From assembly GCA_009703845.1 (NCBI GenBank), contig WLFI01000037.1, forward strand, positions 1 to 6,642: a DNA stretch of 6,642 bases, given 5' to 3'. Below the pieces are notes generated by a model. The model was given only the letters and a program-made list of their open reading frames with translations. It did no database searches and was not told the origin of the DNA. The DNA comes from Actinomycetota bacterium (GTDB lineage Bacteria > Actinomycetota > Actinomycetes > Actinomycetales > Microbacteriaceae). The translations under genes and the position numbers were made by a program. Below are positions 1 to 6,463 of the stretch, one piece after another (position 1 is the stretch's first letter; every line of letters starts with the position of its first letter).

Positions 1-153
1 AGCGCCGCACCGAGTTTTAGGTTTGTGACCTTCGGCCGAACGCCGGCAACCGAGGTGATTGTCGATTCGGGTAAGGCGTCGGGCATCACAGCCCTCGAAG
101 AACTAGCCGACGCGGTCAATCGTGCTGAGCCCGAAAAGGTTTGCCAGGGCTAA
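1..153 (+). CDS. DUF3515-like protein, C-terminal part (gene runs off the left edge)
   Basis: Only the last 50 codons are in the window, read in the frame that starts at base 1 and ends at the TAA at 151-153. The visible tail includes FVTFGRTPATEVIVDSG, then a helix-like ALEELADAVNRAE and a final VCQG. An aromatic-rich strand, a GR.P..EV.VD strand, a short acidic helix and a Cys near the end match my memory of the C-terminus of actinobacterial DUF3515 proteins, which are small, usually secreted or lipoprotein-like and of unknown function; the late Cys may pair with an upstream Cys outside the window. Position supports the call: in Mycobacterium tuberculosis the DUF3515 gene Rv2980 also faces ddlA convergently. 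The gene meets ddl tail to tail with 7 nt between stop codons. The N-terminus, signal peptide and promoter cannot be seen. The family call rests on a short tail, so it is moderate. Confidence 0.7.
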   Translation, partial: SAAPSFRFVTFGRTPATEVIVDSGKASGITALEELADAVNRAEPEKVCQG

Positions 154-159
154 AGCGCC

Positions 160-185
160 TCTAGTGCTTAGTTTCGAGCGCTAGA
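160..185 (+). terminator. Candidate hairpin terminator for the DUF3515-like gene, inside the ddl 3' end
   Basis: Bases 160-168 pair with 177-185 (nine pairs including one T-G wobble at 165/180); a second wobble, 169/176, could close a six-base loop at 170-175. The hairpin begins 7 nt after the TAA of the + strand gene and overlaps the ddl stop codon. In + strand RNA the wobbles are G-U pairs; in - strand RNA the same positions are A-C mismatches, so the structure favours transcripts coming from the left. No T-run follows (the next bases are ATCAATCAATTC), so this is not a canonical intrinsic terminator. It could be a U-less actinobacterial-type terminator or chance pairing in coding sequence. 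Confidence 0.3.
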
Positions 186-1252
186 TCAATCAATTCGCTG
201 ATTAGATCGGCATAAGCGATGCCGCTTGCTTGCCATAGCGACGGGAACATCGAGAGCGGCGTAAAGCCCGGCATGGTGTTTATTTCGTTCACCATAAAAC
301 CATCTGCCGTCAGAAAGAAATCGACTCGAGCCAGACCGCTTCCGCCAATCGCCTCGAACGCGCGTCGAGCAATCGACTGCATTTGGCTCAATTCTTCGGC
401 AGATAGCTGAGCTGGCACGATTAGATCAACCGAAGCCTCGTCACGATACTTGGCCTCGAAATCATAGAACTCGCGACCCTTGACGACAATCTCGCCGGCC
501 ACCGAGACGCGTGGCCTAGCGCCGTGGCGTCCGCCGAGAACCGCACACTCGACTTCGCGACCAACAAGCCCGTGCTCGACGACAACCTTGTTGTCATTTT
601 CGAGGGCGAGAGCCACGGCGTCGGCGAAAGCATCCATGTTGGTAACCTTCGAAACACCAACCGATGATCCAGCGCGAGCCGGTTTCACAAACAGCGGGGT
701 GCCGCCAAGCTTCGAAACCTTTTCGAGCGCACTCTCGGGGTCATCGAGCCACTGCTTTTCGCGAATAACCACGTGTGGGGTAACCGGAATGCCAGCAGCC
801 TGGAAAAGTGCTTTGGTGAATTCTTTGTCCATGCCGGCGGCCGAAGCGAAAACTCCGTTGCCAACATAGGGAATGTCGAGTAATTCGAGGAAGCCCTGAA
901 TGGTGCCGTCTTCGCCATAAGGGCCGTGCAGCACTGGGAAAACCACGTCGATTTCGCCGAGCGATTGAATCGAACCGTTCTCGTCAATAAAGCGAAGCTC
1001 GCGGTCGCCCAAATCTGGCCAGATGCACTTTCGACCTTCAAACTCAACCACCGGCAGCTCGCCACTGGTCAGCGCCCACCGGCTCGGCTCATCGGCAACC
1101 GGCACCATTTGCCCGGCTTTTGTGACACCAATTGGCACTAGTTCAAATCGGTTGCGGTCAATGGCACCCATCACGCCGGCCGCGGTGGCGCAAGAAATCG
1201 AGTGTTCCGAAGATCTGCCTCCGAACAGCAAGAGCACGCGAAGTTTTGACAT
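161..1252 (-). CDS. ddl: D-alanine--D-alanine ligase
   Basis: This cytoplasmic ATP-grasp enzyme joins two D-alanines using ATP, giving the dipeptide that MurF adds to the peptidoglycan precursor. The 363-residue protein has the usual family length. The N-terminal part has GGRSSEHSIS (11-20, with the catalytic-triad Glu at 16) and HGPYGEDG (109-116). The ATP-grasp part has KPARAGSSVGV (190-200), the substrate loop FYDFEAKY (262-269) and the Mg-binding tail DFF...NEINTMPGFT (311-331). Tyr269 corresponds to Tyr216 of E. coli DdlB, whose replacement by Phe favours D-Ala-D-Lac; its presence predicts an ordinary D-Ala-D-Ala ligase, sensitive to D-cycloserine and not vancomycin-type. The ATG shares one base with the gpsA stop (TAATG), with only a weak AGGG upstream, so translation is probably coupled to gpsA. 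It is the last gene of the six-gene chain and ends with TAG, 7 nt from the convergent DUF3515-like stop. Confidence 0.96.
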   Translation of the reverse strand: MSKLRVLLLFGGRSSEHSISCATAAGVMGAIDRNRFELVPIGVTKAGQMVPVADEPSRWALTSGELPVVEFEGRKCIWPDLGDRELRFIDENGSIQSLGEIDVVFPVLHGPYGEDGTIQGFLELLDIPYVGNGVFASAAGMDKEFTKALFQAAGIPVTPHVVIREKQWLDDPESALEKVSKLGGTPLFVKPARAGSSVGVSKVTNMDAFADAVALALENDNKVVVEHGLVGREVECAVLGGRHGARPRVSVAGEIVVKGREFYDFEAKYRDEASVDLIVPAQLSAEELSQMQSIARRAFEAIGGSGLARVDFFLTADGFMVNEINTMPGFTPLSMFPSLWQASGIAYADLISELIDLALETKH

Positions 1253-2253
1253 TATTCGCCCTGCGGCTCGTCTGATTCGTGGGTTAGATGCGGGGCGATT
1301 TCACGCGGATGCATCTTGCCCTGCATCACCAAATAAACCTGTTCAACGATGGGCATCTTTACGCCCTTGGCCTCGGCCAGGGTTAGCACAGGTGCGATCG
1401 AAGCCAAGCCCTCGGCGGTCTGCGATAGACGCTTCAGCACCTCGTTGAGTCGGTAACCCTTGCCCAACATTTCACCGGCCTTGAAGTTTCGGCTCAGTGG
1501 CGACTCGGCGGTGGCGATTAGGTCACCAAGGCCGGCTAGACCGTTCATGGTCTTCGACTTAGCGCCGTGGGCAACCGCGAAGCGCGAAATCTCGGCCAGG
1601 CCGCGGGTCATGATCGAGGCCTTGGTGTTCTGCCCATAGCCAACGCCGTTGACGATACCGATTGCCACAGCGATGAGGTTCTTCAAGATTCCACCGAACT
1701 CGGTGCCGATCACGTCGGTGTTGGTGAATGTGGTGAAATAACTGTTCGACGAAGCCTTGGCCACCAGCTCAGCGGTTTCGAGACTTGCCGAAGCTGCTAC
1801 CGAGGCGGTCGGCTGCTCAGCCGCGATTTCAAGCGAAAGGTTTGGACCGCTAACCACGGCAATTTGGTCGAGCGAGAAGCCGGTCACTTCGGCGATAACC
1901 TCACTCATGCGCAATCCGGTGTCTTTTTCGACACCCTTCATGAGGCTCACCAAGATGGCATCGGCTGGCAGATGCGGCCCCCACTGCTCGAGGTTTGAAC
2001 GAAGCGACTGTGAAGGCACGGCCAGATAAACCTGGGATGCACCGACGAGCACTTCTTCTACCGAAGCCGAAGCTCTCACCCCTTCGGGCAGCTCAATGCC
2101 AGGCAGATAGTCACCGTTGCGGTGTTCGGTGTTGATTTCGTCGGCTAGATCGGGGCGACGAGCCCAGAGCATTACGTCACAGCCGGCATCGGCTAAGACC
2201 TTGGCAAAAGTGGTGCCCCAGGCACCAGCGCCCATTACGGCAATCTTGCTCAC
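1252..2253 (-). CDS. gpsA: NAD(P)+-dependent glycerol-3-phosphate dehydrogenase
   Basis: This enzyme reduces dihydroxyacetone phosphate to sn-glycerol 3-phosphate, the backbone of phospholipids and some wall polymers, in the cytoplasm. The protein is 333 residues, normal for the family. The Rossmann dinucleotide motif GAGAWG is at 8-13, LMKGVE with a conserved Lys at 106, SGPNLSLEIA at 135-144, the catalytic Lys191 in GGILKN, YGQNTKA at 206-212, and GLAGLGDLIATAESPLSRN at 238-256, ending in the conserved Arg-Asn pair that binds substrate phosphate. The more usual Cys in the ATC.S..SRN stretch is Ala here, a minor variation. The start is GTG at 2253-2251, overlapping the stop of the acyltransferase gene by 4 nt (GTGA), with AGGTG 4 nt upstream (2258-2262). 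This is a typical translational-coupling junction. The pairing with a PlsC-type enzyme fits its role in phospholipid synthesis. Confidence 0.96.
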   Translation of the reverse strand: MSKIAVMGAGAWGTTFAKVLADAGCDVMLWARRPDLADEINTEHRNGDYLPGIELPEGVRASASVEEVLVGASQVYLAVPSQSLRSNLEQWGPHLPADAILVSLMKGVEKDTGLRMSEVIAEVTGFSLDQIAVVSGPNLSLEIAAEQPTASVAASASLETAELVAKASSNSYFTTFTNTDVIGTEFGGILKNLIAVAIGIVNGVGYGQNTKASIMTRGLAEISRFAVAHGAKSKTMNGLAGLGDLIATAESPLSRNFKAGEMLGKGYRLNEVLKRLSQTAEGLASIAPVLTLAEAKGVKMPIVEQVYLVMQGKMHPREIAPHLTHESDEPQGE

Positions 2254-3056
2254 TTTTCACCTACCTGTGGCTTTGGGGCTGTTTTGAAGTTACCGTGTTC
2301 GGCTAGACCGGCTTCACGAGGGTCAAACAGTGTCTTCGGCGCTTTCGCACCGCGAAGCTGCTCGGTCAAACGGGTGATTGCCTTCATGGCTAGCTCGTTT
2401 GCCTCGGCATATTCAGCGTTAGAAAGTTTGCGGCCGCGGTACTTATCAAGATCTAGTTCTTCGCCGATCACCATGTGAACGGTGTGAAACGGGTTTGGTC
2501 TGAACCGCTTCGAATAGGTAGGCAGAATCTTTTCGGTTCCCCACTGGGCCATCGGAATGAAAGGAACGTTTTTCTCAAGGGCCATCTTGATGGCGCCGAT
2601 CTTGCCGCGCATCGGCCATCCGTTTGGCTCTCGGGTGAGAGTGCCCTCTGGGTAGATGGTGATGACACGGCCCGCGTCGAGAATCGCGTGCGCAGCATCC
2701 ATGGGTTCACGGTTTGAATGACCGCCTCGATAAACCGGCACCTGCTCGCAGGCAATCAGAATGTCACCGACAATCGGAGTTTTGAACAGGTTGCCCTTGG
2801 CCAAAAAGTGTGGGGTGCGACGAGCCTTGAAATAGACCATGTATGCCACGGCGAGGGCGTCTAAATAGGTGACATGGTTGGCCGCGAGCACATAGGCGCC
2901 TGACTTCGGCAAATTCTCGAGCCCCTTGACTTCGATGCGAAACATCAGGCGAACGAAGAATCCGAGAATGTTGGCCACAATTCGCGTGACAAAGTTTGGT
3001 TCACGTTTGTGAATCTTAGGCATTTTCAAAAAGTCGCCCGATTTGCGCTTCGCCAT
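2250..3056 (-). CDS. PlsC-type 1-acyl-sn-glycerol-3-phosphate acyltransferase family protein
   Basis: This is a lysophospholipid acyltransferase-family protein that probably acylates 1-acyl-glycerol 3-phosphate to phosphatidic acid at the inner face of the membrane. It is 268 residues. A basic head (1-18) is followed by a hydrophobic, probably membrane-associated helix around 26-39. The four family blocks are visible in order: NHVTYLD at 60-66 with the catalytic His61 and Asp66 (HX4D), VPVYRGG at 106-112, IYPEGTLT at 134-141 and the proline block VPFIPMAQ at 164-171. The C-terminal 40 or so residues are polar and lysine-rich and lie outside the catalytic fold. The ATG at 3056 has a GAGG Shine-Dalgarno sequence 6 nt upstream and lies 11 nt after the murA stop; a second Met at residue 12 is a less likely start. 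GpsA, which makes the acceptor's precursor, follows directly. Actinobacteria carry several PlsC paralogues, so the acyl acceptor is inferred, and I give no symbol. Confidence 0.9.
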   Translation of the reverse strand: MAKRKSGDFLKMPKIHKREPNFVTRIVANILGFFVRLMFRIEVKGLENLPKSGAYVLAANHVTYLDALAVAYMVYFKARRTPHFLAKGNLFKTPIVGDILIACEQVPVYRGGHSNREPMDAAHAILDAGRVITIYPEGTLTREPNGWPMRGKIGAIKMALEKNVPFIPMAQWGTEKILPTYSKRFRPNPFHTVHMVIGEELDLDKYRGRKLSNAEYAEANELAMKAITRLTEQLRGAKAPKTLFDPREAGLAEHGNFKTAPKPQVGEK

Positions 3057-3067
3057 GGCTAGCCTCT

Positions 3068-4381
3068 TTACTCCGTGTAGGTGAAGTCGGCGCCTAGTGC
3101 TTCGAGCTTTGCCAAGAAGTGCTCGTAACCACGCGAGATTAGTTGAACGTTAGTGACATTGCTGACACCTTCGGCAGCCAGTGCGGCAACCATGTGGCTG
3201 AAACCACCGCGAAGGTCAGGCACGCGAATGTCGGCACCCTTGAGCGGCGTTGGGCCCGAAATAACCGCTGAGTGGTTGAAGTTTCGCTGACCGAATCGGC
3301 ATGGGTTGCCACCTAGGCACTCGCGATAAATCTGAATCTGCGCGCCCATCTGAACCAGAGCGTCGGTGAACCCGAATCGGTTCTCATAGACGGTTTCGTG
3401 AACGATCGAAAGACCTGTTGCCTGGGTTAGCGCAACGACCAGTGGCTGCTGCCAGTCGGTCATGAAGCCAGGATGCACGTCGGTCTCGATCACAACCGGC
3501 GAAAGTTCGCCACCAGGGTGATAGAAGCGAATGCCCTCGTCTTGAATATCGAAAGCACCGCCCACTTTGCGGTAGACGTTCAAGAAAGCCATCATCTCTT
3601 GCTGGCGAGCACCGCCAACGAAAATGTCTCCGTTGGTGGCTAGCGCTGCGGCAGCCCAAGATGCGGCTTCGTTGCGGTCGAATAGAGCACTGTGGCTATA
3701 GCCGGTAAGAGTCTTTACGCCCTCGATGCGAATCACGCGATCGGTGTCGACCGAGATGATGGCGCCCATCTTCTGCAAGATGGCAATGAGGTCCATGATC
3801 TCGGGCTCAACGGCAGCGCCGGTGAGTTCGGTTAGACCCTCGGCGCGAACCGAGGTGAGCAGAACCTGCTCGGTTGCACCAACGCTTGGGTAAGGCAGCG
3901 AAATCTTGGCACCTTTGAGGCCTTCTGGAGCGCTCAGGCGAATGCCGTTTGGCTGCTTCTCGATTACCGCACCAAAGTTGCGCAGCACTTCTAGGTGGTA
4001 ATCGATTGGGCGGTCGCCGATGTGGCAACCACCTAGGTCTGGAATGAACGCCTCGCCGAGCTGGTGAAGCAGCGGGCCGCAGAACAGAATCGGAATTCGC
4101 GAAGAGCCGGCATGGGCATCGATGTCGACCATGCGAGCCGACTTCACGTTGGTCGGGTCGAGGGTCATAACGCCGTGGTCATCGTGAGTGATCTTTACAC
4201 CGTGCAGCTGAAGCAGGCTCGAAACCACCTCGACGTCGCTGATGTGAGGCACTTGGCGAAGCTCGCTGGCGGTGTCGCCAAGCAGCGCGGCAACCATGGC
4301 CTTGGTAACTAGGTTCTTAGCTCCGCGAACATCGACACGTCCAACTAGCGGCTTGCCACCTTTGACGGTGATTTGACTCAT
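3068..4381 (-). CDS. murA: UDP-N-acetylglucosamine 1-carboxyvinyltransferase
   Basis: MurA transfers enolpyruvate from PEP to UDP-GlcNAc, the first committed cytoplasmic step of peptidoglycan synthesis. From the chosen ATG the protein is 437 residues, slightly longer than E. coli MurA (419). Key positions are intact: Lys22-Asn23 in RGAKNLVTK, Arg95, the loop GGCHIGDRPIDYHL (117-130) with the PEP/fosfomycin-reactive Cys119 and Arg124, Asp309 in HPGFMTDWQQP (the E. coli Asp305 position), ENRF at 333-336 and Arg391 in DLRGG. A Cys rather than Asp at 119 predicts fosfomycin sensitivity at the target level. The start at 4381 is preferred: its ATG shares one base with the leuD stop (TGATG) and has GGGAG 4 nt upstream, whereas a TTG at 4417 lies inside leuD and would add 12 residues unlike the family. 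Placement of murA between leuD and plsC is consistent with one operon. Whether a second murA exists cannot be judged here. Confidence 0.95.
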   Translation of the reverse strand: MSQITVKGGKPLVGRVDVRGAKNLVTKAMVAALLGDTASELRQVPHISDVEVVSSLLQLHGVKITHDDHGVMTLDPTNVKSARMVDIDAHAGSSRIPILFCGPLLHQLGEAFIPDLGGCHIGDRPIDYHLEVLRNFGAVIEKQPNGIRLSAPEGLKGAKISLPYPSVGATEQVLLTSVRAEGLTELTGAAVEPEIMDLIAILQKMGAIISVDTDRVIRIEGVKTLTGYSHSALFDRNEAASWAAAALATNGDIFVGGARQQEMMAFLNVYRKVGGAFDIQDEGIRFYHPGGELSPVVIETDVHPGFMTDWQQPLVVALTQATGLSIVHETVYENRFGFTDALVQMGAQIQIYRECLGGNPCRFGQRNFNHSAVISGPTPLKGADIRVPDLRGGFSHMVAALAAEGVSNVTNVQLISRGYEHFLAKLEALGADFTYTE

Positions 4382-4983
4382 CAGGCTCCCTTGGCTGGCA
4401 AAGTCTTGGGGCGCCAAGACTCTCGTTTCGCCTCAAAGTCGGTGATCGACTTCTCGTCTCGCAGTGTCAGACCGATGTCATCGAGCCCTTCAAGTAGACG
4501 CCACCTAGTGTATTCGTCAATCTCGAAATCTACGCGGATGTCGCCTACGCTAACGGTCTTCTCGACCAGGTTCACGGTGGCCGAAGTTCCTGGGTTTGCC
4601 TCTAGAGCCTGCCAGATTCGTTCGATGTCTTCGTCGCTGACGATACCCGTGACTAGGCCCTGCTTGCCCGAGTTGCCTCTGAAAATGTCGGCGAACTTGC
4701 TCGAGAAAACGGCCTGAAAACCGTAGTCGCGAAGTGCCCACACGGCGTGCTCGCGGCTCGAGCCGGTGCCAAAGTCTGGGCCGGCAAAAAGCACCGATCC
4801 GCTGGCATAGGCCGGTTGGTTGAGCACGAAGTCGGGATCGTTGCGCCAGGCTGCGAACAGAGCATCCTCGAAGCCGGTTTTTGTGATTCGTTTTAGATAA
4901 ACCGCTGGGATGATCTGGTCGGTGTCAACGTTGCTGCGACGCAGTGGCACGCCAATGCCGGTGTAGGTTTCGAACTTTTCCAT
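4381..4983 (-). CDS. leuD: 3-isopropylmalate dehydratase small subunit
   Basis: LeuD is the swivelling-domain small subunit of isopropylmalate isomerase; with LeuC it converts 2-isopropylmalate to 3-isopropylmalate in leucine synthesis. The 200-residue length is standard. Visible motifs are the N-terminal VDTDQIIPA (19-27), the substrate-contact loop [13 protein letters not shown] (68-80) and [15 protein letters not shown] (96-110), the last in its actinobacterial form. The C-terminal [18 protein letters not shown] segment (156-173) is also typical of LeuD. The ATG shares its A with the leuC stop (TAATG) and is served by a strong AGGAGG at 4991-4996 located 7 nt upstream within the leuC end. 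That is the best ribosome binding site of the operon and should give LeuD efficient, roughly balanced expression with LeuC. The TGA stop overlaps the murA ATG by one base. Confidence 0.97.
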   Translation of the reverse strand: MEKFETYTGIGVPLRRSNVDTDQIIPAVYLKRITKTGFEDALFAAWRNDPDFVLNQPAYASGSVLFAGPDFGTGSSREHAVWALRDYGFQAVFSSKFADIFRGNSGKQGLVTGIVSDEDIERIWQALEANPGTSATVNLVEKTVSVGDIRVDFEIDEYTRWRLLEGLDDIGLTLRDEKSITDFEAKRESWRPKTLPAKGA

Positions 4984-6401
4984 TAGTTGCCCTCCTCGAC
5001 GTCGGCTGGGCTAGAAAGCGTGCCGCGAATGGCGGTGGCTGCGGCAACCAGCGGCGAGACAAGGTGAGTGCGCGAGCCCTTGCCCTGGCGGCCTTCGAAG
5101 TTGCGGTTTGAGGTCGATGCTGCGCGCTCGCCCGGAGCCAACTGGTCTGGGTTCATGCCAAGACACATCGAGCAACCGGCGAAGCGCCATTCGGCACCGA
5201 AGTCTTTGAATACCTTGTCGAGACCCTCGGCTTCGGCCTGCAGGCGAACACGTGCCGAACCGGGCACGACCATCATGCGAACGCCATCGGCCTTGGTGCG
5301 ACCCTTGATGATTTCGGCAGCCGCGCGAAGGTCTTCGATGCGGCTGTTGGTGCACGAACCCAAAAACACGGTGTCGACGCGAATGTCTTTGAGCTTGGTG
5401 CCAGGGGTGAGATCCATGTATTCGAGTGCACGCTCGGCGGCGGCTCGCTCATTTGGGTCGGCGATGTCGACCGGGTTTGGCACCACGTCAAGCAGCGAAA
5501 CGCCCTGGCCTGGGTTGGTGCCCCAGGTGACAAAGGGATCAAGAGTGTTGGCGTCGAGGTTGACCTCGGCGTCGAAAGTGGCACCCTCATCGGTAGGCAG
5601 AGTCTTCCAGAAAGCCACGGCGGCATCCCAGTCGGCACCTTCTGGAGCGTGCGGTCGGCCCTTGAGGTAGTCGAAGGTGATCTGGTCTGGCGCAACCATG
5701 CCGGCACGCGCACCCGCCTCGATCGACATGTTGCAAATGGTCATGCGGGCTTCCATTGAAAGCGCACGGATGGCGCTGCCGCGGTATTCGAGCACATAGC
5801 CCTGACCGCCGCCGGTGCCGATCTTGGCGATTACGGCGAGGATGATGTCTTTGGCAGTGACGCCTGGGCGAAGGGTGCCTTCGACGTTGATGGCCATGGT
5901 TTTGAACGGCTTGAGCGGCAGAGTCTGGGTGGCGAGCACGTGCTCAACCTCGCTGGTGCCAATGCCCATCGCCAGCGCGCCAAAAGCGCCGTGGGTCGAG
6001 GTGTGTGAGTCGCCACAAACCACGGTGATGCCAGGCATGGTTAGACCAAGTTGCGGCCCAACCACGTGAACGATTCCCTGCTCGATGTCTCCAAGCGAAT
6101 GGATGCGAATGCCAAACTCTTCGGCATTGCTTCGCAGGGCGTGAATCTGGGTGCGACTGGTGATGTCGGCGATCGGCTTGTCGATGTCCCAGGTAGGAGT
6201 GTTGTGGTCTTCGGTGGCGATGGTTAGATCTGGTCGGCGAACCGGGCGACCGGCAAGGCGCAAACCGTCGAAAGCCTGGGGGCTGGTGACCTCGTGAACG
6301 AGGTGAAGGTCGATGTAGAGCAGGTCTGGCGAACCATTCTCGCCCTTGACCACCAAGTGGTCATTCCAGACCTTCTCGGCCAGCGTTAGCGGTGTAGACA
6401 T
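4983..6401 (-). CDS. leuC: 3-isopropylmalate dehydratase large subunit
   Basis: LeuC carries the [4Fe-4S] cluster of isopropylmalate isomerase, an aconitase-family cytoplasmic enzyme. From the ATG at 6401 it is 472 residues, matching the bacterial family. The N-terminus has LAEKVWNDH (8-15) and [14 protein letters not shown] (31-44); [12 protein letters not shown] is at 130-141. The three cluster ligands are Cys350 ([13 protein letters not shown]), Cys410 and Cys413 ([12 protein letters not shown]). The active-site loop [10 protein letters not shown] (431-440) and the SP..AAA stretch follow. A TTG at 6434 would extend the protein by 11 residues of [11 protein letters not shown] type, but this has no family support and would run through the promoter and ribosome-binding region, so the ATG preceded by AGGTGGG is chosen. 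It is the first gene of the chain. Regulation is not visible: the 62-bp upstream region has no room for a leucine leader peptide and attenuator. Confidence 0.97.
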   Translation of the reverse strand: MSTPLTLAEKVWNDHLVVKGENGSPDLLYIDLHLVHEVTSPQAFDGLRLAGRPVRRPDLTIATEDHNTPTWDIDKPIADITSRTQIHALRSNAEEFGIRIHSLGDIEQGIVHVVGPQLGLTMPGITVVCGDSHTSTHGAFGALAMGIGTSEVEHVLATQTLPLKPFKTMAINVEGTLRPGVTAKDIILAVIAKIGTGGGQGYVLEYRGSAIRALSMEARMTICNMSIEAGARAGMVAPDQITFDYLKGRPHAPEGADWDAAVAFWKTLPTDEGATFDAEVNLDANTLDPFVTWGTNPGQGVSLLDVVPNPVDIADPNERAAAERALEYMDLTPGTKLKDIRVDTVFLGSCTNSRIEDLRAAAEIIKGRTKADGVRMMVVPGSARVRLQAEAEGLDKVFKDFGAEWRFAGCSMCLGMNPDQLAPGERAASTSNRNFEGRQGKGSRTHLVSPLVAAATAIRGTLSSPADVEEGN

Positions 6402-6403
6402 AA

Positions 6404-6410
6404 CCCACCT
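6404..6410 (-). promoter_or_regulatory. Shine-Dalgarno sequence deciding the leuC start
   Basis: On the - strand AGGTGGG lies two bases before the ATG at 6401, so its AGG end sits about 6 nt from the start codon. It supports that ATG over the upstream in-frame TTG at 6434. A run of six T residues on the same strand (6415-6420) lies just upstream and would leave this part of the 5' leader unstructured. Confidence 0.7.
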
Positions 6411-6433
6411 AAGTAAAAAACGGATGAACCTCA

Positions 6434-6439
6434 AGTTTA
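6434..6439 (-). promoter_or_regulatory. Candidate -10 element for the leuC-leuD-murA-plsC-gpsA-ddl operon
   Basis: TAAACT on the - strand fits the actinobacterial TANNNT -10 pattern and would start a transcript near 6427, leaving a leader of about 26 nt. No good -35 stands at 16-18 bp. A TTGACG (6442-6447 on the - strand) is a good -35 match, but the hexamer 17 bp downstream, TCCGTT, is a poor -10. The exact promoter is uncertain, but one must lie within or just beyond this 62-bp region because the MFS gene diverges on the other side. Confidence 0.35.
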
Positions 6440-6451
6440 CCCGTCAAGGGT

Positions 6452-6457
6452 TAGGCT
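6452..6457 (+). promoter_or_regulatory. Candidate -10 element for a leaderless MFS transcript
   Basis: TAGGCT fits TANNNT and ends 6 nt before the GTG at 6464, so the expected transcription start falls on the start codon. No Shine-Dalgarno sequence stands at a usable distance (the nearest purine run, AAGGG at 6446-6450, is 13 nt away). No -35 match is visible at 16-19 bp. This is the usual appearance of a leaderless actinobacterial gene, but transcript data would be needed to be sure. Confidence 0.5.
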
Positions 6458-6463
6458 GGGGCG

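Noticed and set aside
128..151. AGCCC...GGGCT inverted repeat as a terminator for ddl on the - strand
   Set aside because: Only five pairs around a 14-base loop, no T-run on the - strand, and it lies in the coding sequence of the DUF3515-like gene; chance is sufficient.
480..869. A 129-codon open frame on the + strand opposite ddl
   Set aside because: It is fully antisense to the conserved ATP-grasp region of ddl, has low-complexity Ser/Thr/Arg/Pro composition and no supporting ribosome binding site.
4382..4417. Upstream TTG start for murA giving 12 extra residues
   Set aside because: The extension lies inside leuD, does not resemble MurA N-termini, and the ATG at 4381 has a GGGAG site and a TGATG overlap with the leuD stop.
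5068..5670. A 200-codon open frame on the + strand opposite leuC
   Set aside because: It lies wholly antisense to a well-supported leuC, its translation is rich in Arg, Ser and Pro with no recognisable fold, and it has no family motif. It is a shadow of leuC codon bias.
6402..6434. Upstream TTG start for leuC giving 11 extra residues
   Set aside because: The extension is hydrophobic/basic and absent from LeuC proteins, and it covers the Shine-Dalgarno site and the likely 5' leader.
6402..6463. A leucine leader peptide with attenuator, or a T-box, upstream of leuC
   Set aside because: The region is 62 bp and must also hold the MFS promoter. There is no short frame with leucine codons, no hairpin series and no space for a T-box.
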